From the NCBI GenBank assembly GCA_037954235.1, contig JBBMOA010000013.1, positions 22,191,001 to 22,255,000 on the forward strand: a DNA stretch of 64,000 bases, in the 5' to 3' direction. The number at the start of each line of letters is the position of its first letter. Position 1 is the stretch's first letter. The stretch is from Aulostomus chinensis. Lineage: Eukaryota; Chordata; Actinopteri; Syngnathiformes; Aulostomidae. The notes under the pieces are model-generated. The model did not search any database, was not told the origin of the DNA, and saw nothing but the letters and a program-made list of their open reading frames with translations. Of the stretch, positions 1 through 13,159 are shown piece after piece. A program made the translations under genes and the position numbers.

Positions 1-3000
1 CCTTGGGAGGACCAGCTCTGCTGACTGCTGAGTAGTACTATGATGATAAAACACCCCTTCATTCTCTCTGTTGCTCCGAGCCACATTGTGAATATAAATC
101 CACTCTGTCTTGAAATTCCAACATTGAACAAATTCGAGCGGCTATTATCTCCTTCTCTCTTAAATGCTCACTTTCCAGTTGTATTAAACACTCATTAAAC
201 TTTTAAATATATTAAACAGTTGCAGGATTTGTTCTCGTTCTGCTCCCTTTGTAAATTCTAAAACCTCGTCTGTCTCGTATATCTGCTTTCTCATAATATT
301 CACATTACGCTCTCTCAACCCCCTCATAGCCCCGGGGTTTGGTGACTGCTGGGAGGTTTTACAGTGCAAACAGGGCTCTCGATAGCCGGCGGGCTTCTAC
401 TCCACTGTTACTGTTCACCCATGGTTTCTCTTTGATTCACATTCACTCCTGTATTTAGTAAACTGGCAATGCAGCGATGCAATAATAGTAAAAAAAAATG
501 GAAGGCCGCAATGTTTTGTTTAGTATTTGAATGGCCAATTATAACAATCTGCATGGTAATTACATCCCCTAATATGGAAATTCCCTTGTAAAAGTCGTAA
601 TCAGGCCTAAATGACTAAAGCCATTTGAGTGACATCCAGAGATGGAGAGAGCATCTGCCAGTGACTGCTGGGAGAATGAGCCAGTGGAAAAGCCCTGCCT
701 GCCGCCTGCATGTATCCAGCTGTCATTGACCTGCTCAGAGAACAGCTGGCTTTTTGTCCCACAGGAACCAGACAGTGTTTTCAGGCTGTCAGTCAGCAGA
801 GATGATGTCAATAATCAGCCTTTTTTTAAAAAAAAAAAATTTCATGTGTTTTAAACATGAAAGTCACCAGGAAATCCGCCAATTTTTAATAATGATTGCT
901 ACGGCCAAACAGGGTGGAAGGCATGCTCCGCAAACAAGAGGCTCAAGAGTCTCTTCTCCCCTTCATAAGTAGCGCAATAAAACAAACGCTAACTCTAAGA
1001 AGACTATTAGCACATAAGTGCTGTAAGGGAAATATGAATAATCCCCGTTCTATTTTTACTATTTCCCCGACATTTTATAAACCAAACAGCAATGAAAATA
1101 ATCGGTGGCTGAATCTCACTTTTCACAGCCATGCCGCAGTAAATTGTCCCTCACGTTGCCATATTTAAAGTCACACACACACACACACTTGCACACTACT
1201 ATAAACCCTTCTCTTTCTCACCAGCGATACACACACACACACAACTAGCTGCCGTGTCATGTTTCTTGTTTTGTTTGTTTTTTTTCCACTCGTGAAATAA
1301 AGTCAGACTTCCTGACTTCTCATTTCCGCTCCCGTCAAACTGAACTGAATGCGACCCCGGGAGATGACACATCAACATTTCAGATGGCCCGTTGTAACAA
1401 CACGGAGGATGGGAGAGGAAAATAACGTGTGATCAGTGAATCCACCAATGACCGAGACACAGGGCAGCCCATTTATCATGGTCCTGATTCATATGATATG
1501 CAGGAACACGGTGTGGTTAAAAAGCCCCTATATACTTTTCTCTTTCCTCCCCTCTGTGTTGATCCCCCCCCCCCAACAGATTCTTCATCTCTCTTTCAGA
1601 TCTCATTTCATTCTCTCCTCCCCAGGCTTTCTTTATCTCCCTTGCCATTTACTCTCTTCTCCCATTCATCTCCCTCGCAATGAGAGAAGCCATGGTTTAT
1701 ACCTCTACTGTATTCCTATTCTTTTCAAGTGTCAGGTACAACATGAAGTCCTTTGATTCTTTCTGTCTCTGCACACATTGTAGTTCATTTACAGGAAAGA
1801 CATCTTTGCTGGAGCACATGTTTTTATTCAACCAGAAAATGATCACCTTGCAGACACACTCCCTTTCTCTTTAACACAAACTGGTTCATACATACACACA
1901 TACAGCGTCCTAGGTGGCAGGTACTACATCAGTAAGCCAGTTCAGACATGTTGGGGTTTTGTTCCCATTACTGAGACATCAGCAGCAGAGCGGACAAGGA
2001 AATACAACAGCCTGGCAGCAGCTTGGTTTTCGCTACCGATGTAGAGTCACAATTGGATGGAGGAGATTTTACGTGCAGCTCCTCTTCAGCAAGACTTGTT
2101 TGTTTATTTGATGATTCCTCAGTTCAATTACAGTCGGACATATAAGATGAACTGAGATTGGGGCTGTGCAATAAATTGAAATTCAGTCAGTCGAAATTGC
2201 AGTGTGGCCCACTTTAATTTTCAAATCACAGGATGGCGCAGTATTTGATAAATGTGGTAAATTATATATCCTTGTTGCTTCAGCGATGTCCTGCCTACAT
2301 GTTAAGGACACATCTTTCATCACACCATTATTATTTTAATCATTAACCACTAATTTTCAGCCTTGCAGTGTGATTACCATCCATGTCTCAATCAATAGAT
2401 CAATGAAGCTGTACAGTTCCGTTTTAGACAAAGTATTGAATCAAAGACCAGAAGGCCACAGAGAGATTTTACAACATTGCAGGCTGAATATGTTGATGGG
2501 ATTAGGAAACACATAATGCCACATGGAAATGTTAATTCCATATGTACCAGTTTAGTGAGAATTAATTCATTTTTAACTTTTCAAATTATGAGATTGGAGA
2601 AAATTTAATGACCTGAGGTGGGGCAATGGTTCCCCCCAATTATCACCGGGGGCCCACAGAAGATAATTTCTTAATTGTAACCAGACCCAAACGTTGAGAA
2701 AATACTGGTTTAAACCATATGTGACCTCCAGCAACTACTGTATGCAATAAATACGAGATCCATCTGAAATATACAGTAATATGTCATGTCTTGCATATGC
2801 AAATAGTACATTTGTTAAAGAAAATCATAATAAATGTTTCAATTGGATTTTGGTCAGTTTGGATAATGTTAATCACGTATTAATGGATTATTATGGCGAT
2901 GGCTATAGGGGTTTCATTGTGTTCAGATTAAGGGATTACTCTGCAAATATTAATTTCCATTTCACATATTTGTTGGGAGATGTAAATGGACTTTTTTTTT

Positions 3001-4764
3001 TTTTTTTTTTTTTTTAGACGTTAATACAAAAGCAAGACACTGTTTTGTAGACAATGAGACAACCAAAGTCAAGGGTGATTTTCTGAAAAGTCAAATCTCT
3101 TTAGTGTTACATACATACCGGCTGTTGTCAGATCTCACTCAAGACAGATTCACCAGATTCTGCCGAGATATAAAGTCATAACAATAATAAGTGTATGGTC
3201 GTGATTGGAGCTCTCATCAATTACCCACTAGCCTCAAATCATTATTTTGGTTGCTGTACTGTAAACGGGCTACACCCCCCCCCCCCCCCCATACAGTATG
3301 TGATGGAAGTGTTATTTTGCTGCCTCTCTGGAATATTATTCTTATCAATTATACTTATTTTTTTCATCCAAATAGTTTCTCAAGAATATACATGATATCA
3401 CAAACTGTATCATAATTCTAACTTTGGTCATTTTACAGCCAAAGGTTGTGCCAAATACATGCAAGTGCAACCTAAACACGGCTGCAATTTTACATCACGC
3501 CCCCTGTCATTATCTCACTTTATAGATTGCAGTGTGCAGGTGTGCTACATGATTATTATCCCTTTATTTTTATCCAGATTTTTTACAAATCAACAATTGT
3601 CAAAGCACCTTTTTGACCCAGCTTATTATGCAGGTGTCTATAGGGCCTTCTGCTGGGAAACGGCCTGAAATTCCAAAGCCCAATTAGAACCTTTAACCTT
3701 ATATTCAACTGTAAGGCTCACTTTTTAGATGGAAACACACTTATCGAGTTACCCCAACAAGTGTACAACTGGCCAATAAATTGAGACTTATCATCACTTA
3801 TATCTTTTATTACCAAATCGGATTTTACAAGCTGCCGGGGATGCTTATCAGGTGTCTGTGCTAGCGATATGGCCTTATAATTAGATCAGAAATGACTCCA
3901 CACTGATGGATCAAAGAACCCGTGTCTGGGTGAAGAAACATGAAGCCACACATTCATCAAACACCAGGGAAGACTAAGACATTCAAAAACAGCCCTCTAA
4001 GGTTGAAAAACCATCGCTGTGATTTATGGTACGAAAATCCTCCCTCAACCATAATTAATTGCCGTTATTGCTGTGACCTTGGACTCTGGAGCCGTTAGGC
4101 TTAGATGGGGCGGATATTGAGAAGTGTCTGCTAAAGCGAGGCAAAAAAAAAAAAAAAAAAAAAAGGGAAGAAAAAAGATCAGAGCTGCAACTTTAATCTT
4201 TGATGTCATCAGGAGACACAGCCCGCAGCCTGTTGATGACATCATAGATTACAATCTCTACAATCTCTGGGTGCTTTCCAGAGCAGCCACTCCACAAATA
4301 CAGATTTGTTTGATTATAGATACACATCCGTAGGATGGACCATCATTTATGCTCAGACTCTCCTTTCCCACCTTCCAGCCCCCCCCCCCCCCCCCCCCAT
4401 TCCTCAGCAGTCTCACCTTGATCCAATTTTCTAGAATAGTCTTTTCAAGCCCCTATCATAAGATGCATCTGTCACCTGTGTGTGAATCCGGCTGTGTGCG
4501 TCTATGCGCCTGATTGAGCCTGTGTGTCAGTTGTGTCTGTGTGTAGGTGTGCGCGTGCATGTGTTTGATTTGTGTGCATATGTGCTCTTCAGTGAAGGCA
4601 ACTGCTCTCCATAAAAGAAGCACAATGAAAGGGAAATATGTGTCATGTCCTTGCTAGCCCTCGAAGGAGAGAGAACGAGAAAGAGAGGGAGAGAGAGAGA
4701 GATCTATTTCTGTCGCAGCAAATTAGGTGTTCAAGCAGCCTTCAATAGCAGAGATTCAGCTCTT

Positions 4765-4823
<59 letters not shown>

Positions 4824-6290
4824 TCACTCACTCACACTCAGGGGCTAAAGAAAAGGCTAAACATTCTTGTTAGGCGAGAGAGAGAGAGATCTATAAATGA
4901 AGAAGATAATAGAGTGAGAAAGAATTAAGAGAAGGAGGAGGGAAAATAGAGAGAAGGGGGAGGGGAGGTGGAAAGCAGAATAATGTACACTGAGTTCACT
5001 AATATTGGCACCGTCACACACACATATACACACATACGCACACACACAAGTCCCACATAAAAGCAGAGAGCTGGTTGTTTACCTAGAGGCATGCCTTTGT
5101 TGAGGAGATGTGAGCTTCCCATGGTGTGTTCCCCAGCCGGCCAGCACAGAACAGAAACCTACAGTCTTCACACAGCAGACATGAACAGGAATCCAGTCAG
5201 CATATGGCGGCTGTGGCCAGCTACCTCGCTTCCCTTAGTCCTTCTCCCAGCCCCTTAGTGACAAGCATACACATGTGCTCCCCCTCTTTTCTCTCTCTCT
5301 CTCTCTCTGTCTCTCCCCTCCCTTCCGTCCCCTTCTCTCGCCTGCTCACTCGTTCTCTATCAGTCTTACCCCTCCCTCTAGTCTCGAGCTCCCCTCCCTT
5401 TTTCACTTTCTGTTACTGCAAATCTCTGTCTTTTCGTCTCTCCCTCAACTGAAAAAAAAAAAAGCTCTGGTGCATTTATGGGAGCAGAAGGGCAAGAGAG
5501 TGTGAAAAAGAGGGCGGGAGGCAAGAGTGTGTGTGAGAGAGAGAGCAGGAATTGGGAGGAGCTAACCGTAGCCAAAATTCATCTTTTGTTTCCTGAAAGA
5601 CGACAAGGAGGGAAAGAAAAGAAAACAATGATGTTATGCAATTTGAAGGCTGTAGCAAAAGAAGAAAAACTTGTTCTTTCTTTGTCAAGAAAAACAGATG
5701 TAAAGCTTACAGCTAAAATTAACTGTGGGTGAAATATCACAAGCTGCTCTGGTTTTTAATAGATTATGACAAAACCCTCCAAAGAGTCCAAATTTAGTTG
5801 CAGCTTTTGTTCTTTTAAGTTTATTCCATCAATTTGATAAATGTAAATACATATTTGATAAATAAAAATACACTGTGCTTCAATTTGATGCAACGTGCAA
5901 ATGCTGATTTTAAATACAAATGCACCACCTATAGAAGTAACAAATCTGTTCTCGTTTATTGACATTTCTCAATTTTTTACACTGGAAAAAAGCTGGGGGT
6001 TTTTTTTGGCCTACTATCAGTGTTTCCACCCTTAAATTTCATCATATGAAATAACTCACAACTCAGATAACATGCCAAAGCAATCCACTAATCCTGGTAA
6101 AAATGGGCCACTTTGATGTCACAAACCTCTCAACTCTTGAAGGAAAAGTTTGACATCTGAAACTTTGTACCTGCAGCCTGAATTCCCTGCCTTCACATGT
6201 TTTAAAAAGGAGAAAGTTTCCTGGCAACAGATGTATTACAGATATGCAGCAGTGTTCGGGGCTTTTCCCTAATTAAGCCACTTTAAAAAA
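1..6290. other. Intergenic, no gene recognised
   Basis: I see no coding exon or RNA gene that I can support here. Short open frames are low-complexity or lack splice and homology support. Contents include a poly-T run near 2992-3015, C runs near 3274-3290 and 4379-4398, a poly-A run near 4143-4164, GA-rich and CT-rich stretches near 4675-4705 and 5285-5345, and a CA/CACT array at 4765-4838. Parts of the first 4.5 kb are AT-rich and not obviously repetitive, so conserved non-coding elements are possible, but this cannot be judged without alignment. Confidence 0.5.
4765..4838. repeat. CA / CACT microsatellite
   Basis: Two CA runs separated by single CT interruptions, ending in four to five CACT units. 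It is an ordinary simple repeat in intergenic DNA. Confidence 0.95.
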
Positions 6291-6314
6291 AAAAACTAAA
6301 ACAAAACTAATCCA

Positions 6315-7430
6315 GATGCATCAGAACTAAATAACTCCAGGCCCATAGTAAACCTGACATTTATTGGTAAAGTTATCAGTTGGCTTCGGACATGTCTTTT
6401 CTGGTAGAAAAATTGAGTGTTCAGCCCCCAAAATACTTTCCTAATAATCTTATGTGTCGTATCACATTTACATGTGTCACCAAATGAGTACAGCTGGATA
6501 GACTCCTGGGGACAGTTTACAAAACAACCAGTCACTGGGTATTCCAAAATGCTTTCCAGTTAAATGAGTACAAAACGGAAGTCATTGTTTTATGGGTCAT
6601 TGAGGAAATACTAAGTCTGTAGTCACTCGAACGGTCTGTTCCTGAAGATTTAAAATCCTCAGGGACCTTTCTGTCTTCAACTCAGATCTAAATATCAGAA
6701 GAAATCAATCACAAAATCAGTTTTCTGGCACTTTAAACACATCAGAATGACCAGAGACTTGATGGAGACTTACTGGATTTATTAAGCTTGTCAGGATTTC
6801 CTCTTGCAGCTAAAAGAACAAGTATTGCATATTGCTTCTTACCATGACAGGGCTGAATTGTACTGTACTGAAACTTGGCTATTTAAAATGTATCTGGATG
6901 CACTGAAGGGGCTGGGTCTCACTGCTGCCGTGAATCCCTCCCAAGTGTGTCAGGCAGCTGTAGATGATTCAGACCGCGGCAGCACAAGACACCCGTTCTC
7001 AGTACACTGAACTGAATCAACTTCAGAATTCCATTGCTCACCCACAAATCACTGAATGGTTTACTTATTGTGTTGTGGAACTACTGAAGCACGTCTCCTT
7101 CACCCTGGCTGCTCCACCTGGTGTAAACATTCTGAGATCAAATCTACACACCTACAAGCAAAATGTTGTCTCTGCCTGCAGCACCGTAGGAGGCAGTAAA
7201 TGCACCTCCATCCCTTGCTGGTTTTCATTGGGCATGATTCCCATCAGAGCTCTCAGGTCTCTGATTCACTCTCGTCGCACCAGTGTGGAAAGAGATGTTG
7301 ACAAGTCTACCAGCTGCGGTTGGTTGACTAAACTCTGGTTGGATTATTTTATCAGACAAAAATTCAGAGCTCCAGTTCAGCTATCTGAACTACGGGAACC
7401 GTGACTGTTTTATCATTCAGTTCAGAAAGA
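6315..7430 (+). mobile_element. Decayed LINE (L2/CR1-like reverse transcriptase remnant)
   Basis: Broken plus-strand reading frames keep hallmarks of a non-LTR retrotransposon reverse transcriptase. From 6315 the translation reads LNNSRPIVNLTFIGKVI, resembling the conserved LNNYRPISNLPFLSKVLE block. Near 6554 it reads FQLNEYKTEVIVLW, like the LQLNxxKTEVILxG block. Near 6660-6700 a degraded VRxLxVxFxSDLN segment follows. Near 6963 IQTAAAQ resembles the IQNAAAR block. Frames shift between blocks and stops interrupt them, so this is a non-functional relic. The family is inferred from remembered consensus motifs, and the downstream limit is approximate. Confidence 0.6.
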
Positions 7431-8641
7431 AACCAGCAGTGAATCACAGGAATGTTTGAGCGGAGAGGAAACACTGTCACTCTAGCAGTGTTTAAAAACT
7501 AGTGTGCTCTCACACTTCACCTCTTTGTGGATTTGAACAACTCACCCACTGGCTGTCTGTGACATTTAGCAATAGTGAGGATGTGATGTAACCATCATTG
7601 CTGTTAAACTAGGTTACGGCCCTGGCACTTGTGGTTGGGTGGTGGAGGGGCTTCTGACCAGGCTTATATCACTGTGGTCATCAGGAGCAGAAGAAAGTGA
7701 CCGTGACATCCCCACGACACCAACAGCATCTGACGGACATTTTCTATTCAAACCGCTCTTTTGCAGCTACAGCTGAAAAAAATGTGTCACAATAAAAGGT
7801 GTCAGCCACCAATTGTTAATGCCATGGGGTTTTTTTTTTTTTGAAGATCATCTGGAAAAAATGGTTCTGTTTAATCACCTTATCAGTCAAACTTTTAAAA
7901 TCCTGTCATACCGGTTCTCTGACTGGCCTACCACCACTACCAATTATCACCGTCTACATTCTTTCGCTCACTCAGTAAACTTTGTTGTTGTGTCACAAGT
8001 CAATTGTGCAAAAAACAACACAGCTTCTGAGTGATTAACTGCGGTTATGTTGGCATGTGACAAAGAGGCTGCCAAATTTTGCATATCTGTTGATGTGCTT
8101 GCATGGCGGTTTGCATTTAATTCATTCTAATAAAACTATTACTATTCTTTTGAAGACTCTTATTGTTTTATTGCCCAGGCCTTTTGCAAACGTGTCTCTC
8201 ATCATGATTGCAGCAATCCCTGAAGGACATCAATCATTTGATTCACAGTACATAGACTAACGCCCTTGTACCTCCAATATATGCTTCCATTTACGACTAA
8301 CAACGTCTATTTAATGCACTGATAATATCCACACCTGCTTGATGACTAGCCAAAAAAAAATCTGCATGTGGAAAGCCAAATAGTGGCAAAGCTGTGGTGA
8401 AATCTATGCCGCATCATTGCAGAGAACTTAAGCACATTGTGCCAGTTTGATATTTACTATTTAACCCATATTTCTATGCTTTCTACCATCAAACATACAT
8501 AGAATCACCCTGAAGTCCAAAGCCTTAAAACATACAAATGCAGACAACAACATCCAGCATGTCTGTATGATAAGGTGGGAAGGCTTTGGAACTTAGACCA
8601 AACTTAAACTGACAACCTGGTGTTAACAACACGCGAGAAGC

Positions 8642-8643
<2 letters not shown>

Positions 8644-8686
<43 letters not shown>
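8644..8686. repeat. CA microsatellite
   Basis: About 21 uninterrupted CA units in intergenic DNA. Confidence 0.97.
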
Positions 8687-8688
<2 letters not shown>

Positions 8689-11264
8689 ACCGTGATAACA
8701 GGGCCGATGGCATTTCCATCCAGACCACCTCATAGACGCTAAAGACAAGTGTTCCCTCACAAGAAACAAGAGATGTGTTTCTAAACAAGGATGCAGAGAG
8801 GAGAAGGAAGTGCAGGGAGACATGATCAGGGCTCGCAACACAGCCAAGAAAAATGAAATACATCTGAAAGAATATATGTATGGATGGGTAGAATATTTCA
8901 TCTGGCTCATGAGGGAAAAGAGGCCAGAAGATAGAAGGATTATATTGTTATTTAATCACACCTTTCATGTGTAAAACTAAGCACCGGGGGTGGAATTAAC
9001 AGTTACGCCCTTTCCTCTCTTTATCACTCCACACCCACTGTTTCCCTTCCTCCTCCTCCTCTTCAATTACTTTCCTCTTCCATCCCCTCTTCCTCTCCCT
9101 CTTTCCGCTCATCCCTCAGTGTCTCTTTTCCTCCTGCTCTTTCCATCTTCTATCCATCCCAGATTCTCTCTCGATCTCCCTCACACACTCGCATCTCTTT
9201 CACTCTATTTTCCATCTCTGGATTTCTAACCCAGACCCCCCCCCCCCCCCCCCACTCACTGCAGCATGTCTAATGGTGCAGGTCTGTCTCAGCAGATCCA
9301 CCAAGTGGTGGCCAGGCGAGCAGCAGCCCCAGCTACAGCACCTCCAAAACATCGGCCTCAGCCATCTCTCACATACCTGCACATGCACAAACACACGAGC
9401 CCTGTCGCTGATAAACAGATCCACACCAAGAGTACGCAAAACAAACGCTCAAATGAAATATTAGGTTCAACTGCAGACATGCATGGTGCAAGAACACGAA
9501 GCTGTGGGAAAAAAATAAGATTTGTGATGCTCAAAATAAACATGTAGTGTTGCCACACACATACATCCTGCAGAAGCTGCAGATATGCTCTCACACACAC
9601 ACACACAGCAAATTTGATTTATGGATACTGACAGTGAGCTGCAGAACAGTGTGGATGCCACTACGGAGAGAGGAGAAGAAAGTGGAGAAAATAACAAATT
9701 AATCTATTATAGGAGGAGACAGGTGCCGCAGGGGTGAAGCATCTAACCCGCGTACAGAGGGTGGAGGAGAAAAGGTGCCGTAGGACCGGCAGGAAAGAGG
9801 AGCATGTTATTGGAAAGCAGAACTGACGCATTGTAGAGGGGTGGAAAGGGTGATCAGGGAAGATGAAGGACAGATTTGGAGGGAATTGGGTAGAGGGGAT
9901 GAATGGCTCAGCACGCCCATGGTGGATTTTGTATTGGGGTCTTTGGCTTTTGGTTCAGTTTTGTACATTAAAAAGCAAACACAATTAACTTTAGTTTTCT
10001 TGTGGAGCCAAAACAACAAAACCAAAAAAAAAAAAAAAAGTTGCAGTCGCAAATTGAACCTTTGGTGTTTTGAAAAGTTTATTCTTTTTTCCTGCAGTTT
10101 GGTTTTGCATCCCTAATAAATGTAACAGAAAGGTTGTTTTTGAGCATAAAGGGATTAATTCCACTTGTATATTTAAGTTGCAACTGTTCAAAGAGATGAG
10201 AAAAATTGGTTTAAAACAAATTAAACCCCGAGTCAGCAAATGACCAGAGGAGACCCACAACGGAGATTAAAAAAAAAATAAAAAATACACATTTGGATAG
10301 TGTCATTTGTGTTTTTTCACATTTTACAAAATAATTACTTCATTTCTCATGGTGTGTTCATATATTTATTTAGTTTCGTAAGTTGTCACTATAGATTACA
10401 CAAAATAAAACAAAAAAACAAAAACTGGAAAAGTCATGGAATTTACCAGAATGTTTTGGAAAATTCCTGGAAATTTGCTTCACAAATACGTTAATGCAGT
10501 CCAGTTAAGATAGATGGAAAAAAAAAAATCCTCGTCATTTCATACTATATTTACTTTCTCTAATACATGTTTATGTTGTATTTTACCACTCTGCTTGTTA
10601 TTAATGTTAATTAAATATATGCTGGTAAACTTTTCATGGATTTCTTAGGGTTTTTTCCATATGTAAACATTTTTCATAGATGACAAGAACATTTTCCTCA
10701 AAGGTGTGGAGAAGTTGTGAAGATATGCTGGTAAAAAAAGGTGAGCATCACATCCACTATTTTATACAAGTCAAAGTTATTTATTCTTCATATAATTTAC
10801 GACTCGTGCTGAAAAAGCTGTTGTTAAAAGAAGAGAAAATTCATTCTCAGATAAAATCTCAGACTGCACGTAAACAACTGGGAACTGAAAACTGCACTAA
10901 GATATGATTTTACAGACTAAAGTCAAATTTTATGAATAAGTGGGTTGTTTTTTGGTTGTTTTTTTTTTAAACGTCTACAGTCGTCAAAATTCTAACAACC
11001 ATTGAGGGCAAAATCTATCATTAAAAAGGGAGAATAAGCAATCCTCCTGTCACACACACTGTACACACACACAAGCAAAAGGAAACACACACATATATTT
11101 AGATATCCAAACAGTCACATACAAGCAGGCATACATAACATACACCCTAACATTACCCCTGTTTGTCTTGGCATAGAGTAATCTCTCCTCAGATCCTAAA
11201 CACAGTGCAGAGCCAAGCTGTAAGCACAGCCGCTACTATCACATGAACACACACTGAAACACAC

Positions 11265-11269
<5 letters not shown>

Positions 11270-11308
<39 letters not shown>
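11270..11308. repeat. CA microsatellite
   Basis: About 19 CA units, preceded by looser CA-rich sequence. Confidence 0.97.
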
Positions 11309-13073
11309 CACACACAGGAAACACTCGATATGGGGCCAAAAATACACCACAAACCTTGCATCACCTTCCCCTCTGTGTAGCCACACTTCCACTTTGTCCC
11401 AAAGCTGGGCGAGGCGGGACATGCTGCTGATAAAGGGCCAATTGTGAGCGATAACAGTCTGTGCCAGCCAATCGGAGCGGCCTGGCACTGGACGACAGCC
11501 AATAGCAATATGTTCACTGCAGCTGGGGGGAGGTTGTTTTCACAGGAAGAGAAGATAAGGACTGGGTGTATTAGGGAGGTTGGTTGTGCTACTTAAGTGT
11601 AACCTGTATTTTTGAAACTCTTAAAAAAAAACAACAACAAAAAACCCCTTCATTTTCAGATTTTCTTTTCTTTTCCTCTTTCTAAGAAAACAGTGACAGT
11701 TCTCCCAAATATCCTGCAAAGGTAGTCGTATTTTGAAATGAGAAATTTAGTGAAGACTGGCCTTACCTTATTTTAGATGGGTGTGTTTGAATTAACGTTT
11801 GGGTTTCAAATGGACTAAAATGTAACAGAAAGACCTCATGATTGATTTCTTTGTCCCTATGGAGTCAACCCCCCCCCCCCCCATTGCAGAAATTACTCAA
11901 ATAAGTTGCAACATCAAGTATTGATATCTGTCATTGATAAATAACCCTTTTTTTAATCCCCGTCTCAGTTTTTGTTGTTAAAAGCGCAACTCTTTCAAGG
12001 AAACATGAAGTGTTATTGACTGAAGCATCTGATGATTGGCTCAGGAGTTTGCTTCAGTGTTGGTAGTCTACTGTATGTATGCGCACTACACCAGAGATGA
12101 AAATATATTAATCATTGATTTTCATGAACAATTGCCTTTAAGATGTAAAAGAACTGAAAATGCTGATTGGTTTCCCAGCAACGGATGTGAAGTAAAATAG
12201 AGGAAAGTAGTAAATCCCCACGTTTGTGAATCTGGAAACAGGGAGCATTTGGCACTTTGGCTTGAAATTACTCAAATCAACAGAAAGTCAAATGTGTTTT
12301 TTTGTTCCTTTTTCTGTCAGTTTTGGACTAAATTTTTCGGTGATGAAATGCACAACAGTCTCATACACTGTCTGGTATTCATGCAGTTTGAATAATTCAC
12401 TGTTCAGGGTTTGAAAAATAAATAAAGCTGGAATATTTTGGACAGGCTATGCAGATTTCCGTCACAGATTCTAGTATATTGGAGTATAAGTGACTCAGAT
12501 ATGACTGACCTGTTTGGGTTTATAATGGTTTACTTCTGTACTTGTTCATGTTGTATCAAATAATGTAGCTTGTCAGTAATTATAGTTAAAAGATAAGCTG
12601 TTGTAATTTAACACGGGTTTCATGGTTTACTTTCTCATATGAAAACAAACGTTTCAAGGAATGAACAGTCATTAATATTTCCTTAAACAGTATGAAAAAG
12701 TCATGGAAACTTATTGGTAAATATTTTTTTAAATGTTAATCGCTGCTCGAGGTATATATAGTGACTGCTTAGAGTAAATGGGACGAACTCTGCTTGAAAT
12801 GGATGATTAAAAATACAACTGCCGACAGGAGCAGAACAATGTGTGACTTATAATACTAACTGATAAAGTCAGTGTTAATAAAAAAAAAAAAAAAACTTGC
12901 GCAGGAGAACAGCTACAAATGATTCTCATGTTGAGATTTTTTGGACTACATCAGTGGATTGTTGGAAAATAATTATCTCACCTTCAACAACCGATTCTTT
13001 ATGCCAATTTAGGTACGAACAATCGTGAAATCTTCGGAGGAGCACCCCACACACAGTCTGTTCTGACACCGTC

Positions 13074-13087
13074 CCAGCAGATGGCGG
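13074..13087 (+). promoter_or_regulatory. CTCF-like core motif in the maea promoter
   Basis: The 14-mer CCAGCAGATGGCGG matches the commonly quoted CTCF core CCASYAGRKGGCRS at every position. It lies about 70 bp upstream of the maea start codon. Binding is inferred from the motif alone. Confidence 0.45.
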
Positions 13088-13159
13088 TAGTGAGTAACGA
13101 GGCCATTCTGTCTCGATAGAAAAAAACACAAACAACTACAAGAAAACCACAAAACCAAG

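Larger units (their letters stand above)
7431..13073. other. Intergenic, no gene recognised
   Basis: No exon or RNA gene can be supported. The stretch contains CA microsatellites at 8644-8686 and 11270-11308, a CT-rich stretch at about 9000-9230 ending in a C run near 9237-9253, poly-A runs near 10024-10039 and 12880-12895, and otherwise AT-rich unique-looking sequence. It lies upstream of maea and may hold distal regulatory sequence, but nothing specific is visible. Confidence 0.5.

Noticed and set aside
5126..5575. Overlapping open frames in CT/GA-rich DNA
   Set aside because: Low-complexity Ser/Leu/Pro or Glu/Arg translations from simple sequence on both strands; no domain or splice context.
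9266..9547. Open frame starting MSNGAGLSQQIHQVVARR
   Set aside because: No recognisable homology, no splice or promoter support, flanked by C runs and CA-rich sequence; probably chance.
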